Position numbers and translations under genes: made by a program. The notes under the pieces are model-generated. The model did no database searches and was not told the DNA's origin. It saw nothing but the letters and a program-made list of their open reading frames with translations. Shown here piece by piece: positions 1 through 6,982 of a DNA stretch of 9,473 bases. Position 1 is the stretch's first letter, and the number at the start of each line of letters is the position of its first letter. The DNA comes from an uncultured Bacteroidales bacterium (GTDB lineage: Bacteria; Bacteroidota; Bacteroidia; Bacteroidales; Paludibacteraceae): positions 1-9,473 of the forward strand of contig CAIWIS010000280.1 of the NCBI GenBank assembly GCA_903912795.1, read 5' to 3'.

Positions 1-89
1 AATAGCACCACATTAATTTTGCATTCAGATTTAAAACCGAATTTCTGAACTAGTCAATTTCGTTGACAAAAAATCACTGCTGAATTTAA

Positions 90-2297
90 ATGATGAACAC
101 AACTTTTTGGGGATTATCCCTGCTCGACATTGCAATCGTCGTAATCTATTTTATAGTAATTGTTATAATTGCCATTCGTGCTGCACGCTTGGTAAATAAT
201 CGCGAAGATTATTTTATGGCTGGACGACGCTTTGGAAAAGTAATACAAACTTTTGCTGCATTTGGTCAAGCCACTTCAGTGGAAAATGTGACCACTACTA
301 CTACCATGGTCAATTCCAACGGTGCATCGGGCATTTGGGCTATGTTGGCTGGTGGCTTGTTGAACTTACCCGTTTTTTGGATGACTTCCATCTGGTATCG
401 TCGGTTGCGTTTGTTGACTTTGGGAGATTTTTTAGAAGAGCGTTATAATTCAAAACGCATGGCTGCTTTTTATGCATTGTGTCAAACAATATTTTTTGTA
501 CTTATTGCTGCCATCGGTTTAGTGGCTATGTCTAAAACAGTATCGGCCATTGCTTCAAAGCCTGTTAGTGAGTTGAACCAAACTGAAAAGATAGAATATT
601 TTAAAGCTGTTGAACGTGAGAATTTAGAATCTGCTGATTTTGCATTGCTCTCTGTCGATCAAAAATCGCGCTTAGTTGAATTGCAAGCACTTAATCCCAA
701 AAAAGAATATTCATACGTAGATGAAAACTGGCTTATTATGATAGTAGCATTAGTTACGCTTTTATATGCCAGCATCGGAGGATTGGCAGCTGCTTTTATG
801 GTGGATTTGGTGCAAGGTGTATTTATAATTTTGCTCTCCATATTGCTTATCCCTTTTGCAATGGCAAAAATTAATCTACAATTTGGAAGCGAAGGTTTTC
901 TGGGTGCGTTTCAAACCATGCACAAAGTTTTACCTGCTTCGTTTATGGAGATTTGGGGTTCACCGAGTTTAATCGAATTTTCGTGGTATTGGATTCTTGG
1001 ATTTTCCATTATGATAGTTATTACAACAGCCGTTCAGGCCAATCAGATGACTGCTTGTGGTTCTGCCAAAAACGATTACACAGCACGTTATGGATTCGTT
1101 TCGGGCATGTTGCTTAAACGTTATTCAAGCGTAATGTGGGGAGTAGTTGCATTAATGACTGTTGTGCTTTATGGTGGTTCAATTTCGGACCCCGATTATG
1201 TTTGGGGACATGCCACACGCGATTTATTGGGGCCACTCAATATGGGTTTAGTTGGACTGATGATTGCTTGTTTGATTGCTGCACTTATGGCAGCAAAATC
1301 GGCTTTTATGCTTACTGCTGCTGCACTGATTACCAATAATTTGTATCGTCCTTTTCGCCCTAATTGCTCCGAAAAACACTATATTTGGGTAGGTCGAATT
1401 TTCAGTGCCTTATACATGTTGGTTTCGGCTTATATTGCCACACAATCCAAAGGTTTATTCGAACTTTTTAAAATGACCATGATGTTCAACTGCATTTTGG
1501 CAGCAGCATTTTGGTTGGGAATGCTTTGGCGGCGGTCGAATAGGGCAGGAGCGTGGGCTTCGATGGTAGTCATGTTTATTGCCACAGTGGTTTTGCCTTT
1601 CGGAATGCCTTTGTTGCCCGAAATGCGCACTTCGGAATATTTATTGAAAACAACACAAGCAATACCTGTAACCAGAACTTATACAGCTCGCGAGATGGAT
1701 GTACAGCAACGCAATAAAGCAATAACCTCGTGGGATAACTTAAATACTATTGGTAAAGCTGAAGGCGAACGCCCGTTAATGCTTAAAACAGGAGAAAAAT
1801 TTGAGAAAAAAATATTGTTGCCCAAGAAATCCATATTTTGGAGCGAAGGCATTGATTATAAAGGTGAAAAGGCGGTTGGTAAAGGTTATCTGAAAGTTGA
1901 ATTAATTGCGCTTGACAAATTGGGATGGGATCTATCAAAAAACTCCTATTCGCTCAACGAAACACTAACTTTTTTGTTTCGCATTGTTTTTCCTTTTCTG
2001 ATTTTGATGATAGTGGCCTATTTTACAAAACCATTGGAAAAAGAACGATTGGATAAGTTTTATGGCAAATTGCTAACGCCAGTAGTGGGCAGTTGTAATT
2101 TGGAAGATGATAAAGAAATGGCATTGACCAATGCTGAACCAACACGCTTCAATCACTTAAAGATTTTCCCAAATTCCAACTGGGAATTCCGCAAATGGAA
2201 CCGTGAAGACTGGACGGGTGTGATTGTTTCGTGCCTGGCAGTAGCGAGTGTTGTGGGGCTGTTGATGTTGATTGTGAGTTTGGGGACAGCCCCCTAA
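90..2297 (+). CDS. Sodium:solute symporter (SSS) family transporter, long form with two hydrophilic insertions
   Basis: This is an inner-membrane secondary transporter, presumably taking up a sugar or small glycan released by the neighbouring enzymes; the substrate is inferred from context only. Family signs are the N-terminal helix (about residues 8-30), the loop EDYFMAGRRFG (39-49), the TLGDFLEERY segment (110-119), and the stretch ending ITNNLYRPF (414-422), which matches the end of SSS helix 8. About 14 hydrophobic segments are visible. At 735 residues it is some 200 longer than a typical SSS protein. The excess is a charged insert at about 152-212, a large soluble insert at about 508-622, and a C-terminal hydrophilic stretch (648-705) before a last helix (708-731). 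The helix-8 position that usually carries Ser/Thr ligands for sodium reads M-A-A-K (400-403). Tandem ATG codons at 90 and 93 are both possible starts. The last codons and the stop lie inside a repeat element. The family call is secure; substrate and coupling ion are not. Confidence 0.93.
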   Translation: MMNTTFWGLSLLDIAIVVIYFIVIVIIAIRAARLVNNREDYFMAGRRFGKVIQTFAAFGQATSVENVTTTTTMVNSNGASGIWAMLAGGLLNLPVFWMTSIWYRRLRLLTLGDFLEERYNSKRMAAFYALCQTIFFVLIAAIGLVAMSKTVSAIASKPVSELNQTEKIEYFKAVERENLESADFALLSVDQKSRLVELQALNPKKEYSYVDENWLIMIVALVTLLYASIGGLAAAFMVDLVQGVFIILLSILLIPFAMAKINLQFGSEGFLGAFQTMHKVLPASFMEIWGSPSLIEFSWYWILGFSIMIVITTAVQANQMTACGSAKNDYTARYGFVSGMLLKRYSSVMWGVVALMTVVLYGGSISDPDYVWGHATRDLLGPLNMGLVGLMIACLIAALMAAKSAFMLTAAALITNNLYRPFRPNCSEKHYIWVGRIFSALYMLVSAYIATQSKGLFELFKMTMMFNCILAAAFWLGMLWRRSNRAGAWASMVVMFIATVVLPFGMPLLPEMRTSEYLLKTTQAIPVTRTYTAREMDVQQRNKAITSWDNLNTIGKAEGERPLMLKTGEKFEKKILLPKKSIFWSEGIDYKGEKAVGKGYLKVELIALDKLGWDLSKNSYSLNETLTFLFRIVFPFLILMIVAYFTKPLEKERLDKFYGKLLTPVVGSCNLEDDKEMALTNAEPTRFNHLKIFPNSNWEFRKWNREDWTGVIVSCLAVASVVGLLMLIVSLGTAP

Positions 2298-2342
2298 TTA
2301 TTCCCTTTGGTCATGACCGTTGGTTCCCCAAAAGGGGGACTT
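2289..2342 (-). repeat. GC-rich palindromic intergenic repeat, element A, overlapping the end of the symporter gene
   Basis: Read on the minus strand this has a hairpin arm pair (CCCC/GGGG with a TTTT loop), then a 28-nt spacer (2298-2325), then TTAGGGGGC. On the plus strand the hairpin is GTTCCCC-AAAA-GGGGGAC at 2323-2340, a 7-bp stem with one wobble pair. The spacer carries a perfect 10-bp palindrome, GGTCATGACC, at 2309-2318. The element supplies the symporter's final Pro codon and its TAA stop (2292-2297). No T-run follows the hairpin, so it is not a standard intrinsic terminator. Similar C-run/G-run palindromes are common between genes in Bacteroidota, as I recall; copy number in this genome is unknown. 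Confidence 0.55.
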
Positions 2343-2435
2343 AAAGTTACTACTGATAGAAAAATCTTATACAAAAAAAATATCTCAAGGTACAACAAAA
2401 TAAAATTCACAATTTAAAACAAACTATTCTCTTTT

Positions 2436-2458
2436 CCCCCTTCGGGGGTTAGGGAGGG
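2436..2458 (+). repeat. GC-rich palindromic intergenic repeat, element B
   Basis: CCCCC and GGGGG flank TTC at 2436-2448; the structure can also be drawn as a 4-bp stem closed on a cUUCGg tetraloop. TTAGGGAGGG (2449-2458) follows directly. It has the same parts as element A but in the opposite orientation, and its two halves are adjacent rather than separated. It ends 17 bp before the GH2 start codon, so in mRNA the hairpin would sit in the 5' leader of that gene and could affect translation or RNA stability (inference). Confidence 0.55.
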
Positions 2459-2475
2459 TAATAATTACTCAAACA

Positions 2476-5190
2476 ATGAAAAAAAACGTATTAATCTTAG
2501 TCGTTATTTGTTTTTCGTTTAATGCGCTTGCACAGGAAAAGTTACATCTAAGTAAGCCATCATCTCAATTATCTATTTTCCTGCGTTCCGAAAAAGGTTT
2601 CAAGGGATCCTGTAACTGGAAAATAAAAAAAGTTTCAGAAATAAATGAACAAAGCGAACAAATTTCCAAGTCTGGTTACGATGACAAATCATGGCTACCA
2701 GCCATCGTTCCCGGCACGGTTTTGAACACATTAGTGTACAACGATGTCTATCCTGAACCATATTTTGGCGTTAACAACAAAAAAACCAATAAACACATTC
2801 CCGACATTGCTGAAGCAGGTATTGAATTTTATCATTACTGGTTCCGTACGGAGTTTAAAATTCCGAAAGGATTTGCCGGAAAAAGTGTAAAACTGAAATT
2901 TCATGGTATAAACTATCGGTGTGAGATTTGGTTAAATGGTACAAAATTAGGCAGTATGGCCGGTATGTTCAATGCTCAAAGTTTTGATATTACTTCTATT
3001 GCAGACTTTAAAAATGCAAATGTACTTGCTGTAGATGTTTTACCAGTTGATGTGCCGGGGTCAAATGCTAAAGCCAAAATAGAACGATTTGGAGCAAAAG
3101 GCGAAAATAAAAATGGTGGTGACAGAGAAATTGGCAAAAATGTATCGATGCTCATGAGTGTTGGTTGGGATTTTACTGCTCCTGATGGCATCAGAGATAG
3201 AAATACTGGCATTTGGCGCGATGTGGAGTTGTTTGCCACCGGAAATGTAAATTTGGAAAATCCGTTTGTTCAAACCAAATTAGCACTACCTGATACAACT
3301 TCCTCAAAACAAACAATTTCGGTGGAGGTTGTAAACCAAAATTCGGAAAAACAAGTAGGTGTTTTGGAAGGTTTTATTCTTGAAAATGGTGTGAAGTTTA
3401 GCAAAAAAGTAACTCTTTCGCCAAATGAACGTCGTAGCGTTGTATTTGATACGAAAGAATTTCGACTATTAGAATTTAAAAATCCCAAATTATGGTGGCC
3501 AAAAAACAAAGGAGCACAACATCTTTATACGCTTAAACTAAAGTTTATTGATTCGGATAAATCAGTAAGCCATGAGATTTCTACCCGTTTTGGTGTTCGA
3601 GAAATTACCTCGGATCAAAATACACCTGATAAGTCGAGGCGATTTATTGTGAACGGTCATCCTATTTTTATACGTGGCACCAATTGGGTGCCCGAGGCTA
3701 TGTTGCGCAACTCTGAGAAACGTACTGCCGCCGAATTAAGATACACACAACAATCGGGCGTAAATCTTTTGAGACTTTGGGGTGGCGGCATTGCCGAATC
3801 GGATTTGTTTTATCAATTGTGCGACGAAATGGGATTACTGGTATGGACTGAATTTTGGATCACGGGTGATACGGCTTTCCCAACTGACTCTGCATTGTAC
3901 TTTAAAAACGTAACAAACACAGTATTACGCATTCGCAATCATGCTTCATCGGCCTATTATGTTTCGTCCAACGAATCGACCGAAATGCAAGGTGCGCCAA
4001 AATTATTTCATGCATTGGATAGTACAAGAGGTTATCAAATGCAATCGGAATGTTGCGGTGTGCACGATGGTAGTCCATATAAATATGAAAATCCGATGTT
4101 ATATTTCGAAAATACAGCTTCGGCACGTGGAAGTCGCATTGATGGTTTTAATCCGGAGTACGGCACACCTTGTTTGCCAACTATCGAGTCCTTGCGCGAA
4201 ATGATGCCCGCTGCAGATTTGTGGCCAATAAATGATAGTGTTTGGAATTACTTGGATGGTAACGGATTTCACAATATAACCACCAAATACAGGCAAGCCG
4301 TTGATAAGTTTGGCAAGTCGACATCAATCGAAGAATATGCTAAAAAAGCACAGTTTGTAGGAGCTATGAATTATCGTTCAATATGGGAAGTATGGAATTA
4401 CAATAAATTTAATTATGGCGACCGTTTCTGTTCGGGTTTTCTGTTTTGGTATCATAATAGTCCGGTAAGGCAAACAGGAGGCCGACTTTACGATTGGTCG
4501 CTCGAACCAACTGCGGCACTTTATTATTCGCAAAATGGTAATGCTCCTTTGCATCCTCAGTTCGATTATTTAAAAAATACGGTTTCTGTTTACAATGATT
4601 TTCGTACCCCATTTAGTAATTATTCGGTAGTTGCAACTGTTTATGATTTGAATGCAAAACAAGTTCTAAGCTTAAATTCAGCTGTTAATATTCCAGCTGA
4701 TGGCGTTGTAAACGATGCCCTGAAAATTGAATTTCCTGAAAATATCTCACAGGTTCATTTCATTAAACTGCAATTGAAAAATACCGCAGGCAAAGTTGTG
4801 GCAGATGCATTTTACTGGCGCTCAAAGGATATCTATCAAGGATCTAAAACGATGACTGGTCCAGCTATTGGCGGATTCAAAGACATTAATAATTTGCCCA
4901 ATGTAAATTTGAAATTTACAGCTAAATCGAAGACAACAAAAAAGTCAGTTCTTATTGAGGCCAAGGTTTCCAATAAGAGCAATACATTGGCATTTTTCAC
5001 CCAACTTAAACTTCAGGACACAAAAGGTGCAACTATAAAACCAGCTTTCTACTCTGATAATTTTTTCTCACTTTTACCGGGTGAGTCAAAAAAAGTAACA
5101 ATAGAAGTTTCAGACGAAGAATTGATGGTCAGAAAAATGCAATTAGTAGTAGATGGCTGGAATGTGGTGGGCGATATAAAAATTTTATAA
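2476..5190 (+). CDS. Exported GH2 glycosidase, endo-beta-mannosidase / exo-beta-glucosaminidase clade, probably beta-mannoside-active
   Basis: This is a retaining glycoside hydrolase exported to the periplasm. Residues 1-20 form a signal peptide with cleavage near NALA-Q; the Cys at 12 lacks a lipobox. A GH2 sugar-binding beta-sandwich follows (about 45-255) with VPGTVLNTLV (78-87), GGDREIGK (214-221) and IRDRNTGIW (239-247), which are hallmarks of the clade holding plant mannosylglycoprotein endo-beta-mannosidase and CsxA-type exo-beta-D-glucosaminidase. An Ig-like domain (about 258-375), a TIM barrel (about 385-700) and C-terminal beta domains follow. The acid/base candidate is E500 in VSSNES, and the nucleophile candidate is E561 in FNPEYG. 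An N-E pair at the acid/base fits mannosidase-type members better than the S-D seen in CsxA, as I recall it. Substrate is therefore best read as a beta-mannoside, possibly Man-beta-GlcNAc, but this is inference. The length of 904 is normal for the group. The gene ends 14 bp before the flavoenzyme gene, indicating co-transcription. Confidence 0.9.
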   Translation: MKKNVLILVVICFSFNALAQEKLHLSKPSSQLSIFLRSEKGFKGSCNWKIKKVSEINEQSEQISKSGYDDKSWLPAIVPGTVLNTLVYNDVYPEPYFGVNNKKTNKHIPDIAEAGIEFYHYWFRTEFKIPKGFAGKSVKLKFHGINYRCEIWLNGTKLGSMAGMFNAQSFDITSIADFKNANVLAVDVLPVDVPGSNAKAKIERFGAKGENKNGGDREIGKNVSMLMSVGWDFTAPDGIRDRNTGIWRDVELFATGNVNLENPFVQTKLALPDTTSSKQTISVEVVNQNSEKQVGVLEGFILENGVKFSKKVTLSPNERRSVVFDTKEFRLLEFKNPKLWWPKNKGAQHLYTLKLKFIDSDKSVSHEISTRFGVREITSDQNTPDKSRRFIVNGHPIFIRGTNWVPEAMLRNSEKRTAAELRYTQQSGVNLLRLWGGGIAESDLFYQLCDEMGLLVWTEFWITGDTAFPTDSALYFKNVTNTVLRIRNHASSAYYVSSNESTEMQGAPKLFHALDSTRGYQMQSECCGVHDGSPYKYENPMLYFENTASARGSRIDGFNPEYGTPCLPTIESLREMMPAADLWPINDSVWNYLDGNGFHNITTKYRQAVDKFGKSTSIEEYAKKAQFVGAMNYRSIWEVWNYNKFNYGDRFCSGFLFWYHNSPVRQTGGRLYDWSLEPTAALYYSQNGNAPLHPQFDYLKNTVSVYNDFRTPFSNYSVVATVYDLNAKQVLSLNSAVNIPADGVVNDALKIEFPENISQVHFIKLQLKNTAGKVVADAFYWRSKDIYQGSKTMTGPAIGGFKDINNLPNVNLKFTAKSKTTKKSVLIEAKVSNKSNTLAFFTQLKLQDTKGATIKPAFYSDNFFSLLPGESKKVTIEVSDEELMVRKMQLVVDGWNVVGDIKIL

Positions 5191-5204
5191 ACACATAATT
5201 AATT

Positions 5205-6923
5205 TTGGAAAAAGAGAAAAATAGCTGGTTTAAAATCAGCCAGTACTTCACAATTGTTTTTGCATACATCGTTCTTCAATCGAGCGCACTTAATGCTACC
5301 GAGTATGATATTGTAATTTATGGAGGAACTTCGGCAGGCGTCAGTGCGGCAATACAAGCTTCGCGCATGGGAAAAACGGTAATGTTAATAGAACCAACCA
5401 ATAGAATTGGAGGCCTTACCACTGGTGGCTTAGGTCAAACAGATATTGGAAATAAGCAAGCTGTCGGTGGGATTGCCCGTGAATTTTATCAGCAAGTAAA
5501 ACAGTATTACCAAAATCCAGAAAATTGGAAATGGCAAAAAATGGATGAGTATCGTAGTGGCGGTCAGTCAGTAACTGAAACGAACGAAGATGCCATGTGG
5601 ACATTTGAACCATCGGCTGCACTTAAAATACTTCAAGAGATGCTTAGGCAAGAAAAAAATATTAGCTTGGTTTATAATCAGCAACTAAACAGAAGAAGTG
5701 GGGTAAAAAAAACGAAAGCTAAAATCACTTCAATTGTAATGGAAAATGGTGCCGAATATAAAGGAAAAATGTTTATTGACGCCACTTACGAAGGCGACTT
5801 AATGGCTACCGCAGGCATTAGCTATACAATTGGAAGAGAAGCAAATAAGCAGTATGGCGAAACTTTAAATGGCGTTCAGGCTGCCGATTCTGGCAGAACT
5901 ATCTGTAATGAAAAAATCAGAAATGCAGTAAATCATAATTTTGCAACGGGTGTTGACCCGTATATTGTAAAAGGGAAACCTTCGAGTGGTTTGCTACCTT
6001 TTATAAATCCGAAATTTCCTCAAAAAAATGGTTCTGGTGACAAAAAATTTCAGGCATTTTGCTTTAGAATGTGTTTAACCAATTGTACCGAGAACAGGAT
6101 AGCTTTCGAAAAACCAACCGATTACAAGGAGTTAGATTATGAATTGCTTATTCGAAATTTTGAAGCAGGAGAAAAAAGAATTCCATGGTCAAATTCAGCC
6201 ATGCCCAACCGAAAAACAGATACCAACAACGATCGAGGATTTTCTATCGATTTTATTGGTCAAAACTACAATTATATAGAAGCGAGCTACAACGAACGTG
6301 AGAAAATTGCCGAAAAACACCGTAATTTTCAGAAAGGATTAATGTGGACATTAGCTTATCATCCTCGTATTCCTGAAAAAATAAGAAATGAAATTTCGCT
6401 TTGGGGAACCTGTAAAGATGAGTTTAATGCCGGAAATGGATGGCAGCAGCAGTTGTATATAAGAGAAGGTCGAAGAATGATTAGCGACTATGTAATTACA
6501 CAACGTAATTGTGAGGGCATCGAAATCTCGAAAGATGCTGTAGGATTGGCAGCTTATTCAATGGATTCGCACCACGTGCAACGTTATGTAAGCAAACAAG
6601 GATATGTCAGAAACGAAGGAAATGTGCAGGCTCATGTAAAAGCTCCTTATTCAATCAGTTATCGCGCTATTATACCAAAACAAAATGAATGTGAGAATCT
6701 ATTAGTTCCGGTATGTTTAAGCTCTACGCATATAGCTTTTGGCTCTATTCGCATGGAACCAGTTTTTATGGTTTTGGGGCAATCGGCTGCTATAGCTGCA
6801 TCACTTGCAATGGATAGAAATATTCCTGTTCAGAAACTTGAGTATTCTGTTTTAGGCGAGAATTTGTTGAAGTTCAATCAAAGATTAGTAAATAGAACAA
6901 AAGAAAAACAAGTTTTAAAATAG
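5205..6923 (+). CDS. Exported FAD-dependent oxidoreductase (PF12831-like), TTG start
   Basis: This is a flavoprotein with a Rossmann FAD-binding fold right after a signal peptide. Residues 1-31 (a short charged N-terminus, a hydrophobic core at about 16-25, then SSALNA) look like a signal peptide with cleavage before TEYD. The dinucleotide motif is GGTSAG (40-45), with LIEP and its acidic E63 at the end of the second strand, then GG (69-70) and TTGGLGQTD (72-80). C-terminal family blocks are REGRR (420-424), a MDSHHVQR stretch and RMEPVFMVLGQSAA (from 516). This family is frequent beside glycosidases in Bacteroidota and Planctomycetes, but its reaction is mostly unassigned. The start is TTG: an in-frame TAA lies at 5196-5198, only TTA and ATT precede TTG, and the first in-frame ATG is at about residue 55, beyond the FAD motif. 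An oxidative step on a sugar is plausible from context; the substrate is unknown. How FAD is acquired outside the cytosol is open, and Tat-type twin arginines are absent. Confidence 0.87.
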   Translation: MEKEKNSWFKISQYFTIVFAYIVLQSSALNATEYDIVIYGGTSAGVSAAIQASRMGKTVMLIEPTNRIGGLTTGGLGQTDIGNKQAVGGIAREFYQQVKQYYQNPENWKWQKMDEYRSGGQSVTETNEDAMWTFEPSAALKILQEMLRQEKNISLVYNQQLNRRSGVKKTKAKITSIVMENGAEYKGKMFIDATYEGDLMATAGISYTIGREANKQYGETLNGVQAADSGRTICNEKIRNAVNHNFATGVDPYIVKGKPSSGLLPFINPKFPQKNGSGDKKFQAFCFRMCLTNCTENRIAFEKPTDYKELDYELLIRNFEAGEKRIPWSNSAMPNRKTDTNNDRGFSIDFIGQNYNYIEASYNEREKIAEKHRNFQKGLMWTLAYHPRIPEKIRNEISLWGTCKDEFNAGNGWQQQLYIREGRRMISDYVITQRNCEGIEISKDAVGLAAYSMDSHHVQRYVSKQGYVRNEGNVQAHVKAPYSISYRAIIPKQNECENLLVPVCLSSTHIAFGSIRMEPVFMVLGQSAAIAASLAMDRNIPVQKLEYSVLGENLLKFNQRLVNRTKEKQVLK

Positions 6924-6982
6924 ATTTATGATGATGAAAAACGAAAACAGTACGCATTAAATCAATAATTATTACCTCATCA

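Noticed and set aside
14..21. TAATTTTG, a match to the Bacteroidota -7 promoter element TAnnTTTG, upstream of the symporter gene
   Set aside because: The spacing to the start is plausible, but the -33 element would lie outside the window and such an 8-mer is common in AT-rich DNA; not enough to call a promoter.
63..91. TTGACA followed by an AT-rich hexamer, resembling a sigma-70 promoter
   Set aside because: The -10-like part overlaps the start codon and this phylum's primary sigma factor does not use the classic -35/-10 pattern.
2323..2340. Hairpin after the symporter as a rho-independent terminator
   Set aside because: Strong stem but no following T-run on either strand; better explained as part of the repeat element.
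3902..4296. Overlapping antisense and alternate-frame ORFs within the GH2 gene
   Set aside because: They lie over the conserved catalytic barrel, show no family motifs and are shadows of the GH2 reading frame.
5200..5207. A second TAATTTTG overlapping the TTG start of the flavoenzyme gene
   Set aside because: Transcription would begin inside the coding region, so this is probably chance.
6928..6960. ATG-ATG-ATG mini-ORF of 10 codons between the flavoenzyme and fucosidase genes
   Set aside because: Too short, with no recognisable leader-peptide pattern or attenuator hairpin near it.
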